DNA from: Nitriliruptoraceae bacterium
GTDB taxonomy: Bacteria > Actinomycetota > Nitriliruptoria > Nitriliruptorales > Nitriliruptoraceae
Direction: 5' to 3'
Assembly: GCA_007117945.1 (NCBI GenBank)
Contig: SKTN01000430.1
Span: 1 to 13,016 of the forward strand
DNA length: 13,016 bases
Positions 1 through 7,299 of this stretch are shown piece by piece; position 1 is the stretch's first letter; each line of letters starts with the position of its first letter. The position numbers and the translations under genes are program-made. A model generated the notes under the pieces. That model searched no databases and was not told the origin of the DNA. It saw only the letters and a program-made list of their open reading frames with translations.

Positions 1-3000
1 ACAGCGGCCAGTACCCGGTCTTGACGGCGAGGTCCATCCGGTTCATGGAGTCCTTCATGTCCACGCCGTGGGCGATGCAGGTCGAGTAGGCCAGCAGCAG
101 CGAGGGCCCGGGCCACGCCTCGGCCTCGCGCATCGCCTTGAGCGTCTGCATCTCGTTGGCACCCATGGCGATCCGGGCCACGTAGACGTGGCCGTACTGC
201 ATCGCCACCAGGGCGAGGTCCTTCTTCGGGCCCGGCTTGCCGGCGGTGGCGAACTTCGCCACCGCACCCCGGCTGGTCGACTTCGAGGCCTGCCCACCGG
301 TGTTGGAGTACACCTCGGTGTCCAGGACCATGACGTTGACGTCGGCCCCCGTGGACAGGACGTGGTCCAGCCCGCCGAAGCCGATGTCGTAGGCCCACCC
401 GTCGCCGCCGATGATCCACACGTCGCGGCGGACCAGGGAGGTGGCGATGGCCGTCAGGTGCCGGGCCGCCATCGAACGCTCACCGGTGATGCCCTCGAGG
501 CGGCGGACCAGCTCGGCGACCCGTTCGCGCTGGGCGGCCAGGCCGGCCTCGTCGTCCTGCTCCGCGGTGGCGATCTGGGCCACCAGGTCGTCGCCGATGT
601 CGCCCGCCAGCTCGTGCAGCAGGTGGATCGCCAGGGAGCGCGACTCGTCGATCGCCACGCGGATCCCGAGGCCGAACTCCGCGTTGTCCTCGAACAGCGA
701 GTTCGACCACGCCGGCCCCCGCCCGTCGGCGTTGGTGCCGTAGGGGGTGGTGGGCAGGTTGCCGCCGTAGATCGAGGAGCAGCCCGTGGCGTTGGCGATG
801 ATGGAACGGTCCCCGAACAGCTGGCTCATCAGCTTGATGTAGGGGGTCTCACCGCACCCGGCGCAGGCGCCGGAGAACTCGAACAGCGGCTGCAGGGTCT
901 GGGTGTGCTTGACGGTGTCGTTGCGGATCTCCGCGCGGTCCGGGTAGGGGATCGCCTGGAAGGCCTTGAAGCGCTCCCGCTCCACGTCGAGCACCGTGCG
1001 TTCGTCGCCACCGTCACCGTTGCCCTCGGCCAGCGCCTGGTCCACCGGCGTCATGTCGATCGCCTTGTGGCCGACGTCGGACCGGCTGACGGCGGGGCAG
1101 GTCTCCACGCACACGCTGCAGCCGGTGCAGTCGTCGGGGGCCACCTGGACGGTGAGCTGCATGCCCTGCAGTCCCCGGTCCTTGAAGGGCTTGGACAGGT
1201 AGCTGTCGGGCGTGCCCTCGAGCTCCTCGGGGTCGAACACCTTGATCTGGATCGCGGCGTGGGGGCAGACGATGGCGCACTTGCCGCAGTCGATGCAGAT
1301 GTCGGGGTCCCAGGTGGGGATCTCCGCGGCGATGGAACGCTTCTCGTAGCGGGCCGTACCCGTGGGGAAGGCACCGTCGACGGGCAGGGCGGAGACGGGC
1401 AGCAGCTCGCCCTCACCGGCCAGCAGCCGTGCGGTGACCCGCTCCACGAACTCCGGGACGTCACCCTCCTCCATCGGCGTGAGCTCCAGCGCCCGTGCGA
1501 TGGGGTCGGGGCGCAGCAGCGAGGAGGTCGCCTCGCCGGGGACCTCCACGCGGTGGATCGCGGTGGTCGCGGCCTCGACACCGTCGAGGTTGCGGTTGAC
1601 CACCTTCTCCCCGAAGCTGCCGTAGGTCGTCTTCACCGCGGTGCGGATCGCCTCGAGGGCCTCCTCGCGGGGCAGCACCTCGGTGACGAGGAAGAAGGCG
1701 GTCTGCATCACGGTGTTGATCCGGCCGCCGAGGCCGACGGACCGGGCGATGCCGTGCCCGTCGATCACGTGCACCGCGAGCTCGCGCTCGATGATGATCT
1801 CCTGCACGTCATGGGGCAGGCGGTCCCAGACCTCGTCGGCCTCGAAGGGCGCGTTCAGCAGCAGGATCCCGCCCTGGCGTGCCTCACGGAGCACGTCGAG
1901 CTTGCTGAGCAGCCCGAACTGGTGCACGGCCACGATGTCGGCCTGCTCGATGAGGTAGGTCGAGTCGATCGGCTCCTCGGAGACGCGCAGGTGGGAAGCG
2001 GTGACCGCACCCGACTTCTTCGAGTCGTACACGAAGTAGGCCTGGCTGAAGCGCCCCGTCCCCTCGGCGAGGATCTTGGTGGTGTTCTTGGCGGCACCCA
2101 CGGTGCCGTCGGACCCGAGGCCGTGGAAGATGGCCGCGAGGTCCTTCTCCAGCCGCGGCAGCGCGAAGCCCTTGTCCACATCCAGGGAGAGGTGGGTGAC
2201 GTCGTCGATGATGCCGACGGTGAAGCGCCGCTTGGGGTCGTCCTTGGTCAGCTCGGCGTAGACCGTGGCGACCATCGCCGGGGTGAACTCCTTGCTGGAC
2301 AGCCCGTAACGCCCACCGATCACGTTGGGCATGGCGTCGCGGCCACCCGTGGCGACGGCGTCGGACAGGGCGGTGATCACGTCCTGCAGCAGGGGCTCGC
2401 CCGTGGCGCCGGGCTCCTTGGTGCGGTCGAGGACGGCCACCCGCGTGGCGGTGTCCGGCAGCACATCGAGGAAGGCCTCCACGGGGAAGGGCCGGAACAG
2501 CCGCACGACCACGGCACCGACCTTCTCACCCTGGGAGACGAGGTGGTCCACCACCTCGCGGACGGGCCCGACACCCGAACCCATCAGCACCACGACACGT
2601 TCCGCGTCGGGGGCGCCGTGGTACTCCACGAGCCGGTAGTGGCGTCCGGTGCGCTCCCCGAGCTGGTCCATCACGTCCTGGACCGCGCGCGGTACCGCGT
2701 CGTAGAAGCGGTTGGCGGCCTCACGGGCCTGGAAGAACACGTCGGGGTTCTGGGCGGAGCCGTGCAGCGAGGGCTTGTCGGGGTCCAGGGCCCGCTCGCG
2801 GTGCAGCAGGATGTCCTCGTCGGGCATCAGGGCACGGAGCACCTCGTCGGGCAGCAGTTCGACGCGGTTGAGCTCGTGCGAGGTCCGGAAGCCATCGAAG
2901 AAGTGCATCACCGGCAGGCGCGTGGACAGCGTGGCGGCGTGGGCCACGGCGGCCATGTCCTGGGCCTCCTGGGGGGAGTTGGACGCCAGCATGGTCCAGC

Positions 3001-3472
3001 CCGTGGAGCGCGCCGCCATCACGTCGGAGTGGTCACCGAAGATCGACAGGGCGTGGGTGGCCACGGTCCGGGCCGCCACGTGCAGGACCGCCGGGGTGAG
3101 TTCCCCGGCGATCTTGAACATGTTCGGCAGCCACAGCAGCAGCCCCTGGGAGGAGGTGAAGGAGGTCCCCAGCGACCCCGTCTGCACCGCCCCGTGGAGG
3201 GCACCGGCGGCGCCGCCCTCGGACTGCATCTCCACCACCGAAGGCACCGCGCCCCACAGGTTGGGCTCGCCCGCCGACGCCCACGCATCGGAGAACTCGC
3301 CCATGGGCGAGGACGGGGTGATCGGGTAGATCGCCACGGTCTCCGAACACCGGTAGGCCACGTTCGCTGCGGCCTCGTTGCCGTCCAGCGTGGCGATCTC
3401 GGGCCCGGGGGCCTGCTCATCTGCGGATGCGGCACCTTGCGTGCTCGCGGTGGACACGGTCGTTGCTGCCAT
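1..3472 (-). CDS. nifJ: Pyruvate:ferredoxin (flavodoxin) oxidoreductase, single chain, C-terminus cut by window edge
   Basis: Cytoplasmic enzyme that oxidatively decarboxylates pyruvate with CoA to acetyl-CoA and reduces ferredoxin or flavodoxin. 1157 codons are visible from ATG 3472, with no stop before position 1; the family is about 1170-1230 residues, so only some tens are missing. Order seen: N-terminal substrate/TPP domain with YPITPSSPM (49-57), middle domains, a 2x[4Fe-4S] ferredoxin domain (C726, C729, C732, C736 and C782, C785, C788, C792), then the TPP domain with GDGW (1023-1026). Cysteines C870, C873, C898 and C1132 match the four proximal-cluster ligands of the Desulfovibrio africanus enzyme in spacing. 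The start is supported by GGAGAGG (3479-3485), six bases upstream. It lies 85 bases after corC, so it may be cotranscribed or use its own promoter. No frameshift was seen, and all cofactor ligands are present. Confidence 0.96.
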   Translation of the reverse strand, partial: MAATTVSTASTQGAASADEQAPGPEIATLDGNEAAANVAYRCSETVAIYPITPSSPMGEFSDAWASAGEPNLWGAVPSVVEMQSEGGAAGALHGAVQTGSLGTSFTSSQGLLLWLPNMFKIAGELTPAVLHVAARTVATHALSIFGDHSDVMAARSTGWTMLASNSPQEAQDMAAVAHAATLSTRLPVMHFFDGFRTSHELNRVELLPDEVLRALMPDEDILLHRERALDPDKPSLHGSAQNPDVFFQAREAANRFYDAVPRAVQDVMDQLGERTGRHYRLVEYHGAPDAERVVVLMGSGVGPVREVVDHLVSQGEKVGAVVVRLFRPFPVEAFLDVLPDTATRVAVLDRTKEPGATGEPLLQDVITALSDAVATGGRDAMPNVIGGRYGLSSKEFTPAMVATVYAELTKDDPKRRFTVGIIDDVTHLSLDVDKGFALPRLEKDLAAIFHGLGSDGTVGAAKNTTKILAEGTGRFSQAYFVYDSKKSGAVTASHLRVSEEPIDSTYLIEQADIVAVHQFGLLSKLDVLREARQGGILLLNAPFEADEVWDRLPHDVQEIIIERELAVHVIDGHGIARSVGLGGRINTVMQTAFFLVTEVLPREEALEAIRTAVKTTYGSFGEKVVNRNLDGVEAATTAIHRVEVPGEATSSLLRPDPIARALELTPMEEGDVPEFVERVTARLLAGEGELLPVSALPVDGAFPTGTARYEKRSIAAEIPTWDPDICIDCGKCAIVCPHAAIQIKVFDPEELEGTPDSYLSKPFKDRGLQGMQLTVQVAPDDCTGCSVCVETCPAVSRSDVGHKAIDMTPVDQALAEGNGDGGDERTVLDVERERFKAFQAIPYPDRAEIRNDTVKHTQTLQPLFEFSGACAGCGETPYIKLMSQLFGDRSIIANATGCSSIYGGNLPTTPYGTNADGRGPAWSNSLFEDNAEFGLGIRVAIDESRSLAIHLLHELAGDIGDDLVAQIATAEQDDEAGLAAQRERVAELVRRLEGITGERSMAARHLTAIATSLVRRDVWIIGGDGWAYDIGFGGLDHVLSTGADVNVMVLDTEVYSNTGGQASKSTSRGAVAKFATAGKPGPKKDLALVAMQYGHVYVARIAMGANEMQTLKAMREAEAWPGPSLLLAYSTCIAHGVDMKDSMNRMDLAVKTGYWPL

Positions 3473-3524
3473 CGGACACCTCTCCAGGGGCGCGCGGTAC
3501 GGGCGCGCACGGACGTCACGGCAG

Positions 3525-3530
3525 ACGCTA
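3525..3530 (-). promoter_or_regulatory. Possible -10 box for nifJ
   Basis: The corC-nifJ gap (3473-3557) reads TAGCGT here on the minus strand, which fits the actinobacterial TANNNT -10 pattern about 53 bases before the nifJ ATG. No convincing -35 hexamer lies 16-18 bases upstream. A short GCGCGC inverted pair (3490-3495 and 3503-3508) lies between it and the ribosome binding site. Weak; nifJ may simply be read through from corC. Confidence 0.25.
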
Positions 3531-3557
3531 TGAGAGGGCCAGGTGCGTTCGTGCGGC

Positions 3558-4967
3558 TCAAGGTCCCCGATCGGCGGGACCTCGTGCCCCATCGCCGGCG
3601 GCGACCTCGGTGTCCACCGTAGTCACGGCACGCCCCTGCACGTCGGGCTCCGGGGCGTCCTCCGCACCGGCGCCGGGTGCCTGCCCGCCGTCCGCCTCGG
3701 CGTCGCCGGCCAGGGTGACCCGCACCTTGGCCACGCGCCGCCCCTGGAGCTGCAACACGTCGATGACGGTGCCCTCGAGCTCGATGCGCTCCTCCTCGGC
3801 GGGCACCCGCCCGAGGGTGCCGAACACCAGGCCGCCGACGGTGTCCCACCCCTCCTCGGGCAGGCTGGTCCCCAGCAGCTCGTTGAGGTCGTCCACCCCG
3901 AGCCGCGCGTCGATGAGGAAACGTCCGTCCTCGAGGGGTTCGACCAGGGGGTCCTCCTGGTCATGCTCGTCGACGATCTCCCCGACGATCTCCTCGAGCA
4001 CGTCCTCGATCGTGACCAGGCCCGTGAACTCCCCGTACTCGTCCACCACCAGCGCGAGGTGGACGGCGTCGGCCTGCAGCTCGCGGAGCAGCTCGTCGCA
4101 CCCCTTGGTCTCCGGGACGAAGGTGGGCGGGCGGGTCAGGTCGTCCCAGCCGTCGAGGTGCGGCTGCGTCGCGAGGCGGCGCAGGAGGTCCTTGGCGTAG
4201 ACCACGCCGACGATCCGCCCGGTGTCCTCGGGGGCGTGCACGGGCAGGCGGGAGTACCCACCGTCCACGGCGACGCCGACGACCTCGGCCAGCGGGGCCC
4301 CGTCGGGGACGCTGACCACGTCGGGTCGGGGGACCATCACCTCGCGGACCAGGGTGTCACCGAGCTCGAAGATCGAGCGGATCATCGCCCGCTCCTCGGG
4401 CTCGAGCTCGTCGTCGTCCTCGACCTCGTCCTCGCTGAGCTCCCTGAGCTCGTCGTCACCGGCGTGGGGTCCCGAGACCTCGTGGCGGCGGGGCACCAGG
4501 GCACGGCCGACCAGCACCACGGCCGTCGTGACGGGCCCCAGCAGCCGGACCACGAACCGCCCGACGCGCCCGAGCAGCAGGCCGGCGGTGTCGAGGTGGC
4601 GCAGCACGACGGTGCGCGGCACCACCTCTCCGAGCACCAAGCTGACCAGGACCACGACCACGACGGCGGCGACCACGGTGAGGCCACCCCCACCGAGGTG
4701 GAGGACCAGCCAGGTCACCAGAGCCGCGGTGGCCACCCGCGCCAGCACCGTGGCGACCAGGACCGCATCCAGGGACCGCGCACGGTGCTCGGTCAACCAC
4801 AGCAGCGCAGCCGTGCGGGCGGGCGTGGCCTCGTGCTCCTCCACCAGCCGCAGCGCCCGCACCACGTTCATGCGGGTGACCACGGTCTCGACCGCGGCGA
4901 GCAGGGCCGTGACCGCCCCCAGCAGCACGAGGCCGACGGCGGCGAGGATGACGGGGTCGAGGTTCAC
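3558..4967 (-). CDS. CNNM/CorC-HlyC family membrane protein with CBS pair
   Basis: A 469-residue integral membrane protein of the family called hemolysin C, CorC or CNNM, members of which are linked to magnesium/cobalt efflux or other cation transport. Seen in order: DUF21/CNNM transmembrane domain (about 1-160) with several hydrophobic segments and GEVVP (113-117); an acidic linker (170-192); two CBS domains (about 207-265 and 275-335), which in the family bind adenine nucleotides; a CorC_HlyC domain (about 345-420); and an Asp/Glu/Ala-rich tail (421-469). The GTG start overlaps the ybeY stop as GTGA (4964-4967), implying translational coupling. In many bacteria this gene sits beside phoH and ybeY and is followed by era, but here the next gene is nifJ. 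The transported ion cannot be told from sequence. Confidence 0.93.
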   Translation of the reverse strand: MNLDPVILAAVGLVLLGAVTALLAAVETVVTRMNVVRALRLVEEHEATPARTAALLWLTEHRARSLDAVLVATVLARVATAALVTWLVLHLGGGGLTVVAAVVVVVLVSLVLGEVVPRTVVLRHLDTAGLLLGRVGRFVVRLLGPVTTAVVLVGRALVPRRHEVSGPHAGDDELRELSEDEVEDDDELEPEERAMIRSIFELGDTLVREVMVPRPDVVSVPDGAPLAEVVGVAVDGGYSRLPVHAPEDTGRIVGVVYAKDLLRRLATQPHLDGWDDLTRPPTFVPETKGCDELLRELQADAVHLALVVDEYGEFTGLVTIEDVLEEIVGEIVDEHDQEDPLVEPLEDGRFLIDARLGVDDLNELLGTSLPEEGWDTVGGLVFGTLGRVPAEEERIELEGTVIDVLQLQGRRVAKVRVTLAGDAEADGGQAPGAGAEDAPEPDVQGRAVTTVDTEVAAGDGARGPADRGP

Positions 4968-5422
4968 GGGTCACCGGCTCCCCGCCGGTGGCTGGCCAGC
5001 AGCCGGTCGGTGAGCGCGAACATCTCGCGCTCCTCCTCCGGCGCGGCGTGGTCCATCCCCAGCAGGTGCAGCAGCCCGTGCACCGTGAGCAGCCGCAGCT
5101 CCTCGTGGGCGGAGCGGTCGAAGCGCGGCGCCTGCTCGGCGGCCACCTCGGGGCACAGCACCACGTCGCCGAGCACGGCGGGCACGTCGGGGGGCGACTC
5201 GCCCGGTTCGTCGATGGGGAAGGCCAGCACGTCGGTTGGGCCCTCCTGGCCCATGTGCACCGCGTTGAGCTGCGCCATGGTGGCACGGTCGACGAGCAGG
5301 AGGGTGACATCCATCTCGGCGGGCACCCGACGCTGCGTCAGCACGTGGCGGGCGAGGTCGAGCAGATCCTCGGCGTCGACGGCGCGTTCCTGCTCATCAG
5401 CGAGCTCGACGGGCACCCTCAC
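4964..5422 (-). CDS. ybeY: Endoribonuclease YbeY (16S rRNA maturation)
   Basis: A 152-residue zinc-dependent endoribonuclease of the UPF0054 family, which acts in 16S rRNA 3'-end maturation and 70S ribosome quality control. The family signature H-x3-H-x5-H is present as HGLLHLLGMDH, giving zinc ligands H115, H119 and H125. The preceding family segment TDVLAFPID (63-71) is also clear. Length is normal. The start is GTG 5422, overlapping the phoH stop by four bases (GTGA, 5419-5422). The upstream G-rich stretch is only a poor ribosome binding site, so translation probably depends on coupling to phoH. Its 3' end overlaps corC in the same way, giving a tightly packed phoH-ybeY-corC unit. Confidence 0.96.
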   Translation of the reverse strand: MRVPVELADEQERAVDAEDLLDLARHVLTQRRVPAEMDVTLLLVDRATMAQLNAVHMGQEGPTDVLAFPIDEPGESPPDVPAVLGDVVLCPEVAAEQAPRFDRSAHEELRLLTVHGLLHLLGMDHAAPEEEREMFALTDRLLASHRRGAGDP

Positions 5423-6531
5423 CCACCCCCGTCACCGACGTCGGCGGTGCGTGGGGGTTCGTCGCCGGCGGTGCGGCCCGCTGCCTCGTCGTAGGCCTCG
5501 TAGGCCTCGACGATGCGCTGGACGATGTGGTGGCGCACGACGTCACCGGACCGCAGCCGTGCGAAGGCGACGCCGTCGATCCCGTCGAGGATCTCCCCCA
5601 CGATGCGCAGCCCGGAGGTGGTGCCGCTCGGCAGGTCCACCTGGCTGACGTCACCGGTGACCACGGCCTTGGAGTTGAAGCCGATGCGGGTCAGGAACAT
5701 CTTCATCTGCTCGGGTGAGGTGTTCTGCGCCTCGTCGAGGACGATGAAGGCGTCGTTGAGGGTGCGTCCCCGCATGTAGGCCAGGGGCGCGATCTCGATG
5801 GTGCCGCGGTCGACGTGGTTGACGAGCTCCTCGGCCTCCATCATGTCGTGCAGGGCGTCCCACAGGGGCTTGAGGTAGGGGTCGATCTTCTCGTGCAGGG
5901 TCCCGGGGAGGAAGCCGAGCCGCTCCCCCGCCTCCACCGCGGGCCGGGTGAGGATGAGCCGGTTGACCTGCTTGGCACGCAGGGCCTGGACCGCCGCACC
6001 CATCGCCAGGTAGGTCTTGCCCGTCCCCGCAGGGCCGATGCCGAAGGTGACGGTGTTGCCCTTGATGGCGTCGAGGTAGCGCTTCTGTCCCAGGGTCTTG
6101 GCCCGGATGGTGCGGCCGCGGTGGGTGATCAGCGCCTCGGACAGCACCTCGGAGGGACGCTCGTCGGCGTCGTCACGGATCATGCGCACGGTCTGGCGCA
6201 CCGTGCCCCGGTCGATCGACTGGCCGCGGTCGAGGAGCAGGACCAGCTCCTCGAACAGCCGCGCCACACGACCCGTCTCCGCGGCATCCTCGGAGCGGAT
6301 GGAGATCTCGTTGCCACGGACGTGGATCACCGCGTGGAAGGCGTCCTCGATGGTACGCAGGAGCTCATCCCGGGTGCCGAGCAGCGACACCATCGCGTGC
6401 TCACCAGGCACCAGGACCTTGATGGCGCCGACGGGTTCGTCGGTGCCGTCCGCCGGGTCGCGGGGCTCGGGGCTCTCCGCGGTCTCCTCGATCGGTGCGG
6501 TGCGGGCAGGGCTGGCAGGAGGGCTCGCCAC
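5419..6531 (-). CDS. phoH: PhoH-like family ATPase
   Basis: A 370-residue cytoplasmic P-loop ATPase of the PhoH/PhoL group, the near-constant genomic partner of YbeY; a role in RNA metabolism is proposed for the family. Walker A is GPAGTGKT (166-173) and Walker B is IVLDEAQN (263-270). The family blocks TRPAVEAGERLGFLPG (195-210) and VVTGDVSQVDLP (290-301) are also seen. The first 33 residues are Pro/Ala/Glu-rich and poorly conserved. The start used is GTG 6531, with GAGGAG at 6544-6549, twelve bases upstream, which is rather long; an internal start near residue 34-47 cannot be excluded. The C-terminal 20 residues are Gly/Asp-rich. The downstream end overlaps ybeY. Confidence 0.95.
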   Translation of the reverse strand: MASPPASPARTAPIEETAESPEPRDPADGTDEPVGAIKVLVPGEHAMVSLLGTRDELLRTIEDAFHAVIHVRGNEISIRSEDAAETGRVARLFEELVLLLDRGQSIDRGTVRQTVRMIRDDADERPSEVLSEALITHRGRTIRAKTLGQKRYLDAIKGNTVTFGIGPAGTGKTYLAMGAAVQALRAKQVNRLILTRPAVEAGERLGFLPGTLHEKIDPYLKPLWDALHDMMEAEELVNHVDRGTIEIAPLAYMRGRTLNDAFIVLDEAQNTSPEQMKMFLTRIGFNSKAVVTGDVSQVDLPSGTTSGLRIVGEILDGIDGVAFARLRSGDVVRHHIVQRIVEAYEAYDEAAGRTAGDEPPRTADVGDGGG

Positions 6532-6581
6532 GGGTGGGGGTGACTCCTCGACGGGGACGGGGTTGTGGCCCGGGTGCGGGT

Positions 6582-6606
6582 CCGCGCGCGCAGCAGCGGC
6601 GCGCGG
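6582..6606. other. GC-rich inverted repeat in the bldD-phoH gap
   Basis: An 8-bp perfect stem, CCGCGCGC (6582-6589) with GCGCGCGG (6599-6606), and a 9-base loop. It lies in the 111-base gap between the bldD-like stop and the phoH start. There is no T-tract on either side, so it could be a weak terminator, a leader structure of phoH, or chance in GC-rich DNA. A TACCCT -10-like hexamer (6614-6619, minus strand) lies just upstream of it relative to phoH, without a good -35. Confidence 0.3.
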
Positions 6607-6642
6607 TCGTCCCAGGGTAGCTCCCGGGGACCCGGGGCGACC

Positions 6643-7119
6643 TCAGCGCACCACGCCGACGGCGGTCAGCTTGTCGCGCAGCTCCTCGGGTGCGGCATCG
6701 AGCACCGCCGCGAGCAGCTCGAGATCCCCGCTGCGTACGGTGAGGACCCGCCCGTTGTAGTCGCCCCGGCGGGCCTGGATCGCGGCGGCGTACCGGCGGA
6801 CCGCCGGTTCGAGCTCCGTCTCCCGCTCCAACGCCGCCAGGTCGATGACCAGCTCCGGACCACGCTCGGCGAACACCGAGGTGGCGCCGACCTCCGGGGG
6901 CAGCAGCTCGGAGACCGGCACGCGGTAGAAGCTGGCCAACCGCTGCAACCGCGAGATCGACACGGCCCGTTCACCCCGCTCGTAGGCGCCGACCACGGAG
7001 GCCTTCAGGGCGCCTGCACTGCGGTCCTCCACCTCGTGGAGGGACATGCCCTGCTGCTGCCGTACCCGGCGCAGGCGTTCACCGAGCAACCCCGCGTACC
7101 GTCCCTCGTCGGCAGACAT
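6643..7119 (-). CDS. bldD: BldD-like transcriptional regulator with c-di-GMP binding signature
   Basis: A 158-residue DNA-binding protein resembling Streptomyces BldD, the developmental master repressor that dimerises around cyclic di-GMP. The N-terminal XRE-type helix-turn-helix is at about 10-74, with the BldD-like run YERGERAVSISRLQRL (46-61). The C-terminal domain contains RYAAAIQARRGDYNGRVL (109-126). The c-di-GMP signature R-x-D-x8-R-x-x-D is complete: R118, D120, R129, D132. ATG 7119 is preferred over GTG 7146 because GAGG lies five bases upstream of the ATG, the protein then begins like Streptomyces BldD, and the GTG falls inside a leader hairpin. It sits alone between 180-base and 111-base gaps, splitting an otherwise common heat-shock/ribosome gene series. 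Orthology to true BldD is likely but would need a phylogeny. Confidence 0.9.
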   Translation of the reverse strand: MSADEGRYAGLLGERLRRVRQQQGMSLHEVEDRSAGALKASVVGAYERGERAVSISRLQRLASFYRVPVSELLPPEVGATSVFAERGPELVIDLAALERETELEPAVRRYAAAIQARRGDYNGRVLTVRSGDLELLAAVLDAAPEELRDKLTAVGVVR

Positions 7120-7140
7120 GACGTCCTCGGTGGTCTCCGG

Positions 7141-7161
7141 TCGCACCCCCGTGAGGTGCGA
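7141..7161. other. Leader hairpin just upstream of the bldD-like gene
   Basis: A perfect 7-bp inverted repeat, TCGCACC (7141-7147) and GGTGCGA (7155-7161), with a 7-base loop. It lies 22 bases before ATG 7119 in the predicted 5' leader. The in-frame GTG at 7146-7144 is buried in the stem, another reason to prefer the ATG. It could affect ribosome access or be incidental. Confidence 0.4.
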
Positions 7162-7189
7162 GGGTGCCGTGGCCTCGCCGGGACAGCGG

Positions 7190-7208
7190 CGGGGCTGGCA
7201 CAGCCCCG
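7190..7208. other. GC-rich hairpin in the bldD leader
   Basis: A 7-bp perfect inverted repeat, CGGGGCT (7190-7196) and AGCCCCG (7202-7208), with a 5-base loop. It lies about 20 bases downstream of the predicted -10 of the bldD-like gene, near the start of its transcript. There is no T-tract. It could be a leader element, or a remnant terminator for rsmE read-through. Confidence 0.35.
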
Positions 7209-7227
7209 GTCCCGTCCCCTTTCCTGC

Positions 7228-7256
7228 ACGTTACCGCGACCACGCTGCGTCAGGAA
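7228..7256 (-). promoter_or_regulatory. Predicted promoter of the bldD-like gene
   Basis: On the minus strand, TAACGT (7228-7233) fits a -10 box and TTCCTG (7251-7256) is a weak -35, 17 bases apart. This would give a leader of roughly 100 bases. The candidate BldD operator overlaps the spacer and -35, a place where bound protein would block RNA polymerase. Confidence 0.45.
7240..7252 (-). promoter_or_regulatory. Candidate BldD operator (autoregulation)
   Basis: The minus strand reads TGACGCAGCGTGG. The Streptomyces BldD box, as I recall it, is nTnACnC(A/T)GnGTnAn. Eight of the nine specified core positions agree, and only the final A is replaced by G. The site lies 121 bases upstream of the ATG, inside the predicted promoter. 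Streptomyces BldD represses its own gene, so the position makes biological sense. Confidence 0.6.
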
Positions 7257-7299
7257 GTACCGTGACCGAGCGCGCGAACGCGAGTGCAGCGCGTGACGA

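Noticed and set aside
68..3622. A 1184-codon open frame on the plus strand, antisense to the whole of nifJ
   Set aside because: Its product is compositionally biased (Gly, Val, His, Gln, Asp, Arg) with no recognisable domain. It mirrors a fully conserved nifJ frame, and stop-free antisense frames are expected at this GC content.
3543..5648. A 701-codon plus-strand open frame antisense to corC, ybeY and part of phoH
   Set aside because: Same shadow pattern; the minus-strand genes carry clear motifs such as the YbeY His triad and CBS domains.
7120..7146. GTG 7146 as the start of the bldD-like gene (nine more residues)
   Set aside because: The ATG at 7119 has a well-spaced GAGG and matches the family N-terminus, and the GTG lies within a hairpin stem.
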